From the NCBI GenBank assembly GCA_032717465.1, contig CM064690.1, positions 30,658,153 to 30,722,152 of the forward strand: DNA of 64,000 nt, in the 5' to 3' direction. The notes below the pieces were generated by a model. It searched no databases, was not told the DNA's origin, and was given only the letters and a program-made list of their open reading frames with translations. Shown one piece after another: positions 46,940 to 50,440 of the stretch. How positions within the stretch are numbered: position 1 is the first letter of the stretch; each line of letters begins with the position of its first letter. The translations under genes were made by a program, and so were the position numbers. The DNA is from Coenobita brevimanus (Eukaryota; Arthropoda; Malacostraca; Decapoda; Coenobitidae).

Positions 46940-48539
46940 CTCTCTCTTTTTCTCTCTCTCAAACTAACCGTCGTTTGAGACTCTTCTGCAATTCCTCGGC
47001 TCGACCAATGACTCGAACAATTGCTTTGGGATCAAGAAGTCCATCATAATACTTTTTGCTATTGCGATAGTCAGTACTTTGCTGAATCCTCTGAAACAAA
47101 CATCAGCATAATTATCACTGTCATTATCATCATCATTATCAATGTCATCATCATAACCATTACCACTCGCAACAGACAGGCCAACATTGCTATATGATCG
47201 TGTTCCATTTCTGGAAAACCAGTCGGATAATGATTGATCATATATTGAATATAGGGAGTGTAACAATTATACAAGCAAAATCAACAATCATATATCGAAA
47301 AATGATGCTTGTAAGTGGGTCACAGTGATCATATGTGAGAATAATGATCATACAATAAAAAAAAGAGGCTAAAATCTTATACTTGTACAGTATATGCAAA
47401 TGATCGCATAATGGTCAATCATATTGCAAGGGTGACCTGTGCCATCAACTCAACTAAATACCTCCTAATTTGAAAGACGTGAGGTCACTATATAGTGGCT
47501 TCCTTTCATAATGTAAAATGCTATTCTGCATATACCTATCTGTCAACCACTGTGGCCTCATCAATTTAAACTCAGTGCTGCAATGAGATGAGGTGTGGGA
47601 ATCCTAAAGGAAACATATTTAGCACTTTCACATCTTTTAGACCCACAGTGGCAAGACCTCACTCTTTTAGGTGCTTAGTCATCTGATGGTATACTGCAGT
47701 TTCTTATTCTGCATATACTATCACTATCATCAGCAGCATCAACATAAGCCTATCCCCCCTACGAATAAAGAGGGCTGACTGCCATATATAAACAGTGTAA
47801 GTCAAGTTCAAGTCCAGATGAGCCTGAGACCACAACAGTAACAACAAATGCAGTTACCGTGACAACTGAGAAGAACCTCATATAGAGGACATAAGCACGT
47901 TCCTCATCTTTACTGTGATCGGACGTCTCTGCTTCCTTCAGTAACCGTTGGGCAGAGTGGACCAGTCTGCAACATGTTATATACATATCACAATTCTAAA
48001 CAGAAGTGGGGAGGGATGGGGTTTAATAACGAACAATGTTGTGTTCCGTTAAAAGTACTGCCGTGTGGATAATAAACTGAAGAAAACAGGGATGGAGAGG
48101 GTTCCCTTCAAGAAGAAGCATCTGTAATAACCAGGCAGCTCTCCCATCCAGTTATACATACCATTTGTCTTTCAACTCTCTCCCTATCCACCAAATGAAG
48201 GATGGTGAATTGTCAGAGAAGGGTAACTTTAGCCTGCAGTTCACTGGGTTCAAACTAAAGATGAACAAAGGGCTACAATTACATCTACAGTACTAGGGAA
48301 TTTAAGTGAAAGCATGTTACATGAGTACAAAGAATTACAGTACTGCATGAGTAGTAATTGTAGTAGTAAACCACTGAATAATACAGCAGACAGGTACTTG
48401 ATAATGCTGAAGCTACTTCCTGCACACTCCTGGATGATACTCACAGCTTGGGTTTGGCTTTTGGAGATTCGCTGACCAATTTGTTGAGTTCCTCCAGACA
48501 CTTTGCCAGATACAGCCGGCGCACTCCACCGTCACCCAT
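7919..48539 (-). CDS. USP8: USP8 deubiquitinase, whole coding span (23 exons joined)
   Basis: Cysteine protease that removes ubiquitin from endosomal cargo and from ESCRT-0 partners such as STAM (family knowledge). I joined 23 exons with GT-AG borders. Every phase matches and the sum is 3348 nt, giving 1115 residues, close to the vertebrate length of about 1118. Order: dimerisation/MIT-like region at about 8-110, rhodanese-like domain at about 160-305, Ser/Pro linker, charged coiled coil at about 480-670, basic Ser site around 722-728, USP domain at about 780-1110. Catalytic Cys793 sits in GNTCYMNS, His1067 in DGGHYTAF and Asp1084 in YKFDDHEV. Zinc-binding CxxC pairs are at 942/945 and 987/990. 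No frameshift or stop interrupts the joined frame, so it looks functional. Assignment is very secure; exact 5' start and UTRs are not. Confidence 0.95.
8222..8280 (-). pseudogene. Decayed copy of the USP8 exon 23 start
   Basis: Mirrors the first 55-60 bases of exon 23, including the CCCCCAG acceptor and YTKYD, about 150 bp upstream of the real exon. The catalytic DGGHY equivalent reads DRSYC, so it could not make an active enzyme. Confidence 0.85.
8463..9870 (-). mobile_element. LINE-B copy (reverse transcriptase carboxyl end) with inserted SINE
   Basis: Minus strand reads [20 protein letters not shown], ...[20 protein letters not shown] and [20 protein letters not shown], the thumb/carboxyl end of a LINE reverse transcriptase. 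It is 5'-truncated, then frame-broken. The 3' UTR is interrupted by a tRNA-type SINE at 8602-8930. Confidence 0.85.
8602..8930 (+). repeat. tRNA-derived SINE inserted in LINE-B
   Basis: Box A-like TTGCTCAATTGG (8604-8615) and perfect box B GGTTCAAATCC (8648-8658), then an unrelated ~270-bp body ending in AAAAAAAA. LINE-B 3' UTR sequence resumes on both sides. Not a functional tRNA gene. Confidence 0.75.
9868..10012 (+). repeat. SINE-5 copy
   Basis: 'gtgccttgtcgtggcaaggc' through 'cttgcctgtggctgatgg' to a CAACAACAA tail. A second copy is at 30245-30392. Confidence 0.55.
10273..10368 (-). CDS. USP8: USP8 coding exon 22
   Basis: 96 nt, acceptor CCAAAG, donor GTGAGT. Encodes [20 protein letters not shown] then [12 protein letters not shown] (residues 1015-1046), the DFPLENLD block. 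Confidence 0.94.
10402..10517. repeat. 58-bp tandem duplication in a USP8 intron
   Basis: Two near-identical units with 'acttatctaa' and 'ctgttaactgatgcatttt', starting 35 nt upstream of exon 22's acceptor. Confidence 0.75.
10727..11177 (-). repeat. SINE-1 copy (near full length)
   Basis: ATCC tail at 10727, tRNA-like part near 10860-10940, perfect 13-bp palindrome arms around 10978-11008, purine-rich 5' region to 11177. Confidence 0.75.
11195..11470 (+). repeat. SINE-1 5' part, opposite orientation
   Basis: Pyrimidine-rich 5' region, 'gagtgacaagcctaaaggttt' and one palindrome arm, head to head with the copy at 10727-11177. Confidence 0.65.
11636..11870 (-). mobile_element. LINE-C fragment (RT amino region)
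   Basis: Complement encodes a decayed form of the [10 protein letters not shown] stretch (TPTIDGV...), as at 17870 and 33500. Short and broken. Confidence 0.6.
11930..12060 (-). CDS. USP8: USP8 coding exon 21 (second zinc knuckle)
   Basis: 131 nt, acceptor TACCAG, donor GTGTTT. Encodes [19 protein letters not shown] then [19 protein letters not shown] supplies the second Cys pair (987/990); WKLPP..L.HL is the USP core block. Confidence 0.95.
12385..13020 (-). mobile_element. LINE-E (CR1/jockey-like) 3' remnant
   Basis: Minus strand pieces in different frames: [60 protein letters not shown] and FPRVVSP. This is the usual order at the carboxyl end of CR1/jockey-type ORF2. Frameshifts show it is dead. 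Confidence 0.8.
13096..13522 (+). mobile_element. LINE-B fragment
   Basis: Reads [19 protein letters not shown], then [20 protein letters not shown] and [20 protein letters not shown]. Same region as 34921 and 9400-9650. Frame-broken. Confidence 0.8.
13822..13935 (-). CDS. USP8: USP8 coding exon 20 (first zinc knuckle)
   Basis: 114 nt, phase 0, acceptor TTACAG, donor GTAAGT. Encodes [24 protein letters not shown] supplies the first Cys pair (942/945). Ends [11 protein letters not shown]. Confidence 0.95.
13983..14228. mobile_element. MITE family M1, copy in USP8 intron 19
   Basis: Ends CAGGTCAACTTCACTATATG and the complement of GTGAAGTTGCCCT. Internal 'aaaagggtgctaaaatgtat'. Shares body and ends with 15905 and 47185 copies. 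Confidence 0.65.
14331..14456 (-). CDS. USP8: USP8 coding exon 19
   Basis: 126 nt, phase 0, acceptor CAACAG, donor GTAATG. Encodes [20 protein letters not shown] ... SIVSMLFQ (residues 892-933), matching the region before the zinc ribbon. A SINE-3 GAT tail lies 32 nt upstream of the acceptor. Confidence 0.95.
14489..14680 (-). repeat. SINE-3 copy 32 nt upstream of exon 19 acceptor
   Basis: (ATC)n, 'cacttacagatggtgagctg', ending near 'cccaggactcctgactccac'. In gene orientation its GAT tail points to the acceptor. Confidence 0.7.
15321..15397. repeat. (AC)n microsatellite
   Basis: About 38 uninterrupted AC units in a USP8 intron, 30 nt downstream of exon 18's donor. Confidence 0.98.
15426..15530 (-). 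CDS. USP8: USP8 coding exon 18 (QQDSHE box)
   Basis: 105 nt, phase 0, acceptor TTTCAG, donor GTATCA. Encodes [20 protein letters not shown], the conserved USP substrate-channel block. A 77-bp AC run follows in the intron at 15321-15397. Confidence 0.96.
15740..15854 (-). CDS. USP8: USP8 coding exon 17
   Basis: 115 nt, acceptor GTCCAG, donor GTAAAG. Encodes [20 protein letters not shown] then [16 protein letters not shown] (residues 818-856), matching the EVAEEFG...GQYR block of USP8. Confidence 0.96.
15905..16175. mobile_element. MITE family M1, second copy
   Basis: Shares 'gcaaaaatggtgatcatata' and 'gaaaagggtgctaaaata' with the other two copies. Left end decayed. Confidence 0.6.
16228..16420 (-). 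mobile_element. LINE 3' end fragment with (ATC)n
   Basis: (ATC)n followed by the complement of a LINE 3' UTR resembling LINE-C/LINE-B ends ('aatggccaaggcaacactgc'). Family uncertain. Confidence 0.45.
16577..16692 (-). CDS. USP8: USP8 coding exon 16 (catalytic Cys box)
   Basis: 116 nt, acceptor TTTCAG, donor GTCAGT. Encodes [20 protein letters not shown]; the Cys of GNTCYMNS is the nucleophile (residue 793). Ends with the [10 protein letters not shown] segment. Confidence 0.97.
16787..17200 (+). repeat. tRNA-derived SINE with inverted-duplicated head
   Basis: Box A TGGCCAAGTGG (16815-16825) and box B-like GGCTTGAATCC (16868-16878) with long spacing, as in Ser/Leu-type tRNAs. The head is preceded by its own 20-bp perfect inverted copy (16787-16806 with 16814-16833). 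The 3' limit is uncertain. Confidence 0.65.
17380..19665 (+). mobile_element. LINE-C copy, broken reverse transcriptase
   Basis: Long non-LTR reverse transcriptase in several frames: [59 protein letters not shown] (catalytic DD box), [16 protein letters not shown], then [18 protein letters not shown]. Stops and frameshifts throughout. A hAT MITE sits at 18806-19088. Ends in a TAGACAGATAGACAG tail. Confidence 0.9.
18806..19088. mobile_element. hAT-type MITE inside LINE-C
   Basis: Ends CAGTGATTCTCAAACT and the complement of AGTTTGAGAACTACTG, the classic hAT terminal pattern. The flanking 8-mers gtttagag and gtttataa look like a diverged target duplication. LINE-C sequence resumes directly after it. 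Confidence 0.85.
19707..19920. repeat. Perfect 107-bp tandem duplication in a LINE-D end
   Basis: Units 19707-19813 and 19814-19920 look identical base for base. Confidence 0.85.
19707..20045 (-). mobile_element. LINE-D 3' end fragment
   Basis: 'tgagtcagccttggttgtct' and 'aatggcagctttccatgctg' correspond to the 3' ends at 38470 and 56362. The minus strand then decodes toward the [10 protein letters not shown] region. Confidence 0.6.
20046..21380. other. Intron 15 of USP8, unassigned part
   Basis: AT-rich with polyA runs and no recognised element. Includes a diffuse repeat of TGACTGAACTTGACT words near 20740-20880. Confidence 0.4.
21682..21840. repeat. (AG)n then (AGG)n compound microsatellite
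   Basis: 70 bp of AG followed by about 89 bp of AGG with two interruptions, in the longest USP8 intron. In the transcribed strand it is CT/CCT. Confidence 0.98.
21841..23120. other. Intron 15 of USP8, unassigned part
   Basis: No coding or terminal-repeat structure recognised. T-rich runs at 22640 and 22739, and a run of short AGACAGACAGAT words at 22815-22960. Confidence 0.4.
23130..23222 (+). repeat. SINE-1 3' end
   Basis: 'cactctcatcttaaatgcca' to 'gatgatggatggatgg'. Confidence 0.6.
23225..23650 (+). mobile_element. LINE-C carboxyl end, internally tandem
   Basis: Four diverged ~85-110-bp units carrying 'gaatgagagactga' and 'tgtggtgttgatgt', derived from the GVDVD...[14 protein letters not shown] segment of LINE-C, then the normal continuation. 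Confidence 0.6.
23757..23900 (+). repeat. SINE-1 middle part with palindrome
   Basis: Palindrome arms AAATGGTTTCCTG and CAAGAAACCATTT around 23843-23872. Confidence 0.65.
24018..24355 (+). mobile_element. LINE-C endonuclease amino part
   Basis: Reads [20 protein letters not shown] then further pieces such as [18 protein letters not shown], the start of an APE-type LINE endonuclease, frame-broken. It joins head-on to an inverted LINE-C piece at 24356. Confidence 0.75.
24356..25470 (-). mobile_element. LINE-C reverse transcriptase, inverted fragment
   Basis: Minus strand: [98 protein letters not shown]. Stops before the catalytic DD box. Only one or two frame breaks, so it is one of the better preserved pieces. 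Confidence 0.88.
25482..25800 (-). repeat. SINE-1 copy
   Basis: ATCC tail, tRNA-like region, palindrome 25725-25755 (one mismatch). Confidence 0.7.
25877..25981 (-). repeat. SINE-1 3' end and (TAA)n
   Basis: Short SINE-1 tail copy (25877-25932), then about 50 bp of ATA/ATAATA. Confidence 0.65.
25982..26500 (-). repeat. SINE-1 copy, full length
   Basis: ATCC tail to the 5' limit at 'gtgagtgcccccacctacca'. Palindrome near 26239-26269. Followed by 100 bp of (TAA)n at 26500-26600. Confidence 0.75.
26691..26956. mobile_element. Foldback (long inverted repeat) element
   Basis: Left arm ACTATATTTGCGGCG...TTCAAAAGTGCGTCT pairs with the right arm ending GCGCCGCGACTATAGT over about 90 bp. The centre has repeated 'ttcgtgtataat'. 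Non-coding, about 105 bp from USP8 exon 15. Confidence 0.8.
27062..27202 (-). CDS. USP8: USP8 coding exon 15
   Basis: 141 nt, phase 0, acceptor TATCAG, donor GTGAGT. Residues 733-779: acidic start [11 protein letters not shown], then PSFDRNLKP at 747-755 (an SH3-ligand-like motif at the place of the third USP8 motif), ending DFDPKYGSV just before the catalytic domain. It is followed by the longest intron, about 10.4 kb. Confidence 0.92.
27610..27734 (-). CDS. USP8: USP8 coding exon 14 (14-3-3 site region)
   Basis: 125 nt, acceptor TTGCAG, donor GTGAGA. A GSGSGSG run, then [14 protein letters not shown] at the exon end (residues 719-732). This aligns with the KLKRSYSSPDITQ 14-3-3 site of vertebrate USP8, but the +2 proline is Phe here. 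Confidence 0.9.
27780..28620. other. USP8 intron 13, unassigned
   Basis: AT-rich. A LINE-C-like end motif lies at 27935-27980. Nothing else recognised. Confidence 0.4.
28631..28692 (-). CDS. USP8: USP8 coding exon 13
   Basis: 62 nt, acceptor TTACAG, donor GTTAGT, phase 2 in and 1 out. Encodes [20 protein letters not shown]. It is needed to restore phase between exons 12 and 14. A second AG four bases inside the exon would not keep the frame. Confidence 0.82.
29329..29492 (-). CDS. USP8: USP8 coding exon 12 (coiled coil)
   Basis: 164 nt, acceptor TTTCAG, donor GTGACC (weak). Residues 616-669, a strongly charged helix beginning [25 protein letters not shown]-3 tail lies 26 nt upstream of the acceptor. 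Confidence 0.85.
29519..29690 (-). repeat. SINE-3 copy 26 nt upstream of exon 12 acceptor
   Basis: 'cgtcatcatcctgacctctt' and 'aatggggtgaggtagggttc'. In gene sense, its GAT tail faces the acceptor. Confidence 0.7.
29925..30160 (+). repeat. SINE-1 5' half
   Basis: 'catccactcacttgatgtaa', a pyrimidine-rich part and palindrome arms at 30103-30130. Confidence 0.65.
30245..30392 (+). repeat. SINE-5 second copy
   Basis: 'gcaccttgctgtggcaaagc' to 'caataacaccaacaac'. Aligns to 9868-10012. Confidence 0.55.
30420..30845. repeat. Pyrimidine-rich intronic tract
   Basis: More than 400 bp of almost pure C/T on plus (purine on the USP8 sense strand), running up to the donor of exon 11. Confidence 0.6.
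30846..30986 (-). CDS. USP8: USP8 coding exon 11 (coiled coil)
   Basis: 141 nt, phase 0, acceptor CTCCAG, donor GTAGGA. Residues 569-615, starting [18 protein letters not shown] and containing an [11 protein letters not shown] insert. Homology is weak here, but the frame bridges its neighbours exactly. Confidence 0.85.
31083..31200. repeat. (CCTTT/CCCTT)n tract
   Basis: About 120 bp of TTCC/TTCCC words. Confidence 0.9.
31218..31415 (-). repeat. SINE-3 copy
   Basis: (ATC)5, 'tctacagatggaatgacata', to 'cctgactgccatacaggt'. Confidence 0.65.
31560..31626 (+). repeat. SINE-2 tail next to exon 10 donor
   Basis: 'ccactgggttctcatctgca', 'gagcctggggttacaacaac'. The CAA tail ends 6 nt from the GT of exon 10's donor. 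Confidence 0.7.
31632..31778 (-). CDS. USP8: USP8 coding exon 10 (coiled coil)
   Basis: 147 nt, phase 0, acceptor TTCCAG behind a long T-run, donor GTAGGT. Residues 520-568, predicted coiled coil ([17 protein letters not shown]). A SINE-2 begins about 7 nt into the following intron. Confidence 0.9.
32045..33745 (-). mobile_element. LINE-C reverse transcriptase copy
   Basis: Minus strand: [94 protein letters not shown] (catalytic FADD), [20 protein letters not shown], then [10 protein letters not shown] and a TCTATCTAT-complement tail. A few frame breaks, so inactive. Confidence 0.92.
33853..34122 (-). CDS. USP8: USP8 coding exon 9 (linker)
   Basis: 270 nt, phase 0 both sides, acceptor TTCTAG, donor GTATGT. 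Residues 430-519, ending in the acidic coiled-coil start [20 protein letters not shown]. Confidence 0.9.
34140..34412 (+). mobile_element. LINE-C 3' end
   Basis: Decayed coding part, then 'gaggcaatttgtttgtggcc' and 'ggattaaggtgtctagcaat'. Confidence 0.7.
34530..34861 (-). CDS. USP8: USP8 coding exon 8 (linker)
   Basis: Largest exon, 332 nt, acceptor TTACAG, donor GTATGT. Residues 319-429, Ser/Pro/Thr-rich with two similar FI..TPSPR segments. It carries PHVNRTLKP at residues 379-387, which fits the known STAM/Hbp SH3-ligand pattern PxVNRxxKP of USP8. Confidence 0.92.
34921..35405 (+). mobile_element. LINE-B fragment with internal deletion
   Basis: [51 protein letters not shown], then a jump at about 35210 straight into the LINE-B 3' UTR and its GATGATGATG tail. 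Confidence 0.82.
35460..36060. other. USP8 intron 7, unassigned part
   Basis: AT-rich unique-looking sequence, nothing recognised. Confidence 0.4.
36090..36538 (+). repeat. SINE-1 copy, full length, perfect palindrome
   Basis: Arms 36255-36267 (AAATGGTTTCCTG) and 36273-36285, perfectly complementary with a 5-nt loop. tRNA-like part has TGGTTTAATGGG and GGTTTATGTCC. GGAT tail to 36538, 65 bp from exon 7's donor end. Confidence 0.8.
36603..36756 (-). CDS. USP8: USP8 coding exon 7 (rhodanese carboxyl part)
   Basis: Found by phase and homology only. Acceptor TTCCAG, donor GTAAGA, phase 0 in and 1 out. Encodes [21 protein letters not shown], matching the VLEGGYENW stretch at the end of the USP8 rhodanese domain (residues 268-318). 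The usual catalytic Cys loop of active rhodaneses is not evident, as in other USP8 proteins. Confidence 0.92.
37024..37083 (+). repeat. SINE-1 fragment cut at TTAA
   Basis: 'tacgctgggtggtaaccaca' to 'ggtttagtgggtaattaa'. SINE homology ends at the TTAA where a piggyBac-like end begins. Confidence 0.6.
37084..37640. mobile_element. piggyBac-like end, non-coding
   Basis: TTAA then CCCCTAGGGTACGCAATTC, resembling the TTAA-CCCCTTGGCTACG end at 60615. The other end was not found, so the right limit is a guess. Includes a CTTCT/CCCTT tract at 37496-37576. Confidence 0.45.
38070..38229 (-). CDS. USP8: USP8 coding exon 6 (rhodanese middle)
   Basis: Frame and homology select the acceptor ATAATCAG ending at 38230 rather than the AACAG seven bases inside the exon, which would break the frame. 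Encodes [12 protein letters not shown] then [14 protein letters not shown] (residues 214-267). Donor GTAAGT, phase 0. Confidence 0.93.
38254..38430 (-). repeat. SINE-3 copy 24 nt upstream of exon 6 acceptor
   Basis: 'catcatcaacatcatccaga', 'gagtgaggttgggtcccac', then 'cagactccaccctacaggc'. Confidence 0.7.
38470..38950 (-). mobile_element. LINE-D 3' part
   Basis: Minus strand: [37 protein letters not shown], then [40 protein letters not shown] and ARDRTAWR, a distinct LINE family carboxyl end. Frame-broken between the two parts. Confidence 0.85.
39085..39525 (+). repeat. SINE-1 copy, full length
   Basis: From 'gtgggagcactcaccatcca' through palindrome (39253-39282, imperfect) to the 3' end. 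Preceded by TAG/TAT trinucleotide runs. Confidence 0.72.
39553..39730 (+). repeat. SINE-1 tRNA-like part
   Basis: 'ggtggtttagtgggtaatta' to 'cttcattgggcaacactaga'. Confidence 0.65.
39875..40995 (-). mobile_element. Tigger-like transposon with a transposase carboxyl remnant
   Basis: Perfect 12-bp inverted ends CAGTACATCCCC, TA on both sides (39873-74, 40996-97). The minus strand encodes an acidic tail ([20 protein letters not shown] ... [20 protein letters not shown] ... FITRFLR) resembling the last ~120 residues of Tigger/jerky-type transposases. The DDE core is missing, so it cannot move itself. Confidence 0.85.
40068..40150 (-). repeat. SINE-1 3' end within the Tigger-like element
   Basis: ATCC tail and complement of 'gggctcctacgttcctcatg', a third nested layer. 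Confidence 0.6.
41129..41176. repeat. (ATT)n microsatellite
   Basis: 16 units with one interruption. Confidence 0.95.
41655..41880 (+). repeat. SINE-2 copy
   Basis: 'caccttcatgtgtgggcaca' to 'aactaaaactactacaacc', 58 bp past exon 5's donor. Confidence 0.65.
41938..42115 (-). CDS. USP8: USP8 coding exon 5 (rhodanese amino half)
   Basis: Acceptor TTGTAG, donor GTGAGT. Encodes [15 protein letters not shown], then [16 protein letters not shown] and [12 protein letters not shown], the first half of the USP8 rhodanese-like domain (residues 155-213). Preceded 33 nt upstream by the GAT tail of a SINE-3 copy. Confidence 0.95.
42149..42335 (-). repeat. SINE-3 copy 33 nt upstream of exon 5 acceptor
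   Basis: (ATC)6, 'ttcccatctacaggtagggg', 'ggctccacctcataggcat'. Confidence 0.7.
42738..44131 (-). mobile_element. Tc1-like transposon, inactive
   Basis: About 1.39 kb with inverted ends sharing GCAAATTGACTT.GGACC and flanking TA. Minus strand transposase in broken frames: [40 protein letters not shown] (HTH part), [11 protein letters not shown] (first D), [12 protein letters not shown] (second D) and [16 protein letters not shown] (E), with an in-frame stop after that. Catalytic residues are recognisable but frameshifts make it dead. Confidence 0.93.
44389..44429 (-). repeat. Truncated SINE-3 abutting exon 4 donor
   Basis: On the minus strand the intron starts GTAGGTGGGAAAAAGAGG and runs to GATGATGATGATG, which is the SINE-3 3' end. 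Confidence 0.6.
44430..44566 (-). CDS. USP8: USP8 coding exon 4
   Basis: Acceptor CCACAG, donor GTAGGT. Encodes [16 protein letters not shown] and a Lys/Glu-rich helix (residues 109-154). The donor sequence continues directly into a truncated SINE-3 whose consensus contains the same GTAGGTGGG word, so this 5' splice site may be repeat-derived. Confidence 0.88.
44690..44783 (-). mobile_element. LINE-C 3' tail fragment
   Basis: 'tctatctatagcaagacact' then 'taatcccagacaaggcagcc'. Confidence 0.6.
44784..45058. repeat. 36-bp minisatellite born from LINE-C
   Basis: About seven units of 'cacctcacaccaccctcatt' and 'catatacccctccca'. The same words occur once in the ordinary LINE-C 3' coding complement at 32150-32190. 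Confidence 0.85.
45062..46850 (+). mobile_element. LINE-C copy: endonuclease end, reverse transcriptase and 3' end
   Basis: [20 protein letters not shown] (endonuclease), then [80 protein letters not shown] (catalytic FADD), [20 protein letters not shown] and [13 protein letters not shown]. An internal deletion removes the APGIDG region. Multiple frame breaks. Confidence 0.92.
46874..46960. repeat. (AC)n then (TC)n microsatellite
   Basis: 63 bp of AC followed by TCTCTC, ending 8 bp from exon 3's donor end. Confidence 0.97.
46969..47090 (-). CDS. USP8: USP8 coding exon 3
   Basis: Acceptor TTTCAG, donor GTTAGT, phase 0 in and 2 out. Encodes [18 protein letters not shown] through [11 protein letters not shown], the end of the dimerisation helices (residues 69-108). 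Confidence 0.92.
47185..47447. mobile_element. MITE family M1, third copy
   Basis: Right end complement of CAGGTCACCCTTGCAATATG, internal 'aagaggctaaaatcttatac' and 'cgcataatggtcaatcatat' shared with the other copies. Confidence 0.6.
47745..47850 (+). repeat. SINE-2 copy next to exon 2 donor
   Basis: 'agtcaagttcaagtccagat', 'gagcctgagaccacaacag', ending AACAACAAATG within 8 nt of the donor. Confidence 0.6.
47858..47966 (-). CDS. USP8: USP8 coding exon 2
   Basis: Acceptor TTGCAG, donor GTAACT. Encodes [13 protein letters not shown] and the diagnostic [13 protein letters not shown] of the USP8 dimerisation domain (residues 32-68). A SINE-2 copy begins about 8 nt into the downstream intron. 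Confidence 0.95.
48150..48290 (+). repeat. SINE-2 copy
   Basis: 'ccagttatacataccatttg', 'agcctgcagttcactgggtt', 'gggctacaattacat'. Confidence 0.55.
48445..48539 (-). CDS. USP8: USP8 coding exon 1
   Basis: Starts [18 protein letters not shown] and covers residues 1-31 plus two bases; donor GTGAGT. The LYL...LNK segment matches the amino end of the USP8 dimerisation region. A second in-frame ATG lies 33 nt upstream at 48572 with an in-frame TAG above it, so 11 extra residues are possible. Two AG sites, just before 48540 and before the upstream ATG, could be acceptors of a 5' UTR intron. Both ATGs have A at -3. Confidence 0.85.
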
Positions 48540-48572
48540 CCTGTCAAAATATTCAACATGGGTGGTGGTCAT

Positions 48573-50440
48573 CTTGTTTCTGGAAAATTTAACCTAACCA
48601 TGAAAGCAACATTCATTAGTCCAAACCTCAGCATTATAATTACCCTGTACTCTCTTTTTACTCTAACTTGACCAAAAATTGTCATCCCTCCATCTTGAAT
48701 GCTGACCTGAAACAACGGATTAACATTAAAATATGGTGCCACCCACGAAAGAAGTGCCATACAAAGCACATAAACCCATTGCACTGTCCTAACCAATATC
48801 CTCACCAAATGCTATCAAGCACACGCAGGTGCGAGTAGAAGCTTTGTAGTTCAAGAAACAGTGCTGGATGGAGGTGCAGGGCGGCTTTCTCAAACAAACA
48901 TGGTTTCTCAGCAGTTTTCAACATATCTTGTGGTATTTGCTCTTACTGACTTAAAGGGAACTAGGATCAGATGAGGAAGCATAAGAAGACGTAACTATTT
49001 TGAGACTGAAGTGTGGTACAGGAAGATGTAGGGAACCACCATACTCAAGAGCCAAGATGACAGACAACTTAAATAGACCGGACATCACAGATGGGAAGGC
49101 AGATCATCTTAACCAGTTTAGCCATGGGAAAGTGGAAAACAAGGGCCAGCTAAGAAAGGAGAGATGTGGGAAGTGCGACACAGCGGTTAAGACAAGACAA
49201 AGCCCTTGAATGCGAGGTTTGTAACACCTGGTTTATAATTTTATCACAGATGATAGAGCTGGATCACGAACTTAGCTGGAACTGCAGTTTTTGCAAGAGA
49301 AGAGTATATAGCCATATGAAGAAATTTGAGCTGGAACAAAGTTATCCCGTTCCATTAAAACCCACACACTTATTAAAGGGTACGTTCGTGGCGTAGGAAA
49401 TCAAAATGGTTTCACTTTGGCTACCAACATACGATTTTATTCGGCTTCTGGGTGTCGTGTGATCCTTTAAATGGCTGTCGAGACCTTTAACAAAATGAAA
49501 ACATTCTCTTAGACCTTTAACTTTTTCCTTCTTACAAGACAATTTTTTTCAGCTTAGAAGTAATTTGCTGGGCTATAAAGTTAAAATATGGCGAGGGAAT
49601 GATATTTTAAACATAAATTACCTGCCTGCAAGTGCACAAAGGAGGAAACACTCAAAGTCATGAGATAAACAAATAGGATTACACGAACAGCTGAGGTCAC
49701 AGGCTCAACACTAAATCAACGTTACCAACTTGGCAACTTTATAGCAGGTTGAAGCTTTCTAGCAACCTAGCAATATTATCGGATTTCGTAATTTTATAGT
49801 CCACTTAATTACTTTTAACATCAAGTATTAATGAGTTTTGCAGTTAGATCCAGAAATCCTTATAACGTAAATTTAACGACTTCATAGTAAACTAGCATAT
49901 TTATAGCAACTTTGCATCTCTAATGCATTACTTCATTCTGTTACCGTTATTTATTTTCCTTTCCTTTTTATAGCTAGTTCTAGAGATTTACCTCTTCTTT
50001 TTTACGGTCTTATAGCCAGATATACTTATTTTTAGCAATAGTTGCAAGTTTAGCGACTTCACATTTAAATCTAGCCATAGATTGGAAGTGTAGTGTGTGA
50101 TGTGCATGTAGTTTGGTGTTGACAGTTAAGAGAAAAGCATGCTGGCCTACTCTCTGTGTTACTGAATCACTGAAAACGGGAGCTCCAGCTCTCCCTGACA
50201 TCAGCTTTCCATCCACCTCGGGAGTACTACCCTGCTCGACTGGTGCTACAGCCTACTCCATTGTTCGGCCAAACTGCCTAGAGAACAACAACAATCACCA
50301 CAATAGTACTACTACTACGTTTTCCTCTGGGGCTATTTAAAAATGTCGCCTGGCGACTTGGCACCATGGCCTGGGTGACTGCGATTTGGCACCAGCGCAG
50401 GCCGGTCAACCAGACGTAAACAAACGCATGAAGCTTCACA
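48573..50440. promoter_or_regulatory. Divergent intergenic region between USP8 and SAMM50
   Basis: The two start codons are 1.9 kb apart on opposite strands, so both promoters and 5' UTRs must fall here unless there are remote 5' exons. The last 100 bases before SAMM50 are the most GC-rich of the stretch. I see no convincing TATA box next to either start. The segment 49700-50080 is AT-rich with many repeats of the word TAGCAA. A retrotransposon relic lies at 48985-49345. Exact initiation sites cannot be read from sequence. Confidence 0.5.
48985..49345 (+). mobile_element. PHD-finger-like ORF relic (CR1-type ORF1?)
   Basis: Two overlapping frames give CGKCDTAVKTRQ and then ALECEVCNTWF...LSWNCSFCKRRV, the Cys spacing of a PHD finger, split by a one-base frameshift. 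PHD fingers occur in ORF1 of some CR1-type LINEs, which is my best guess. A host exon is unlikely because of the frameshift. Confidence 0.5.
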
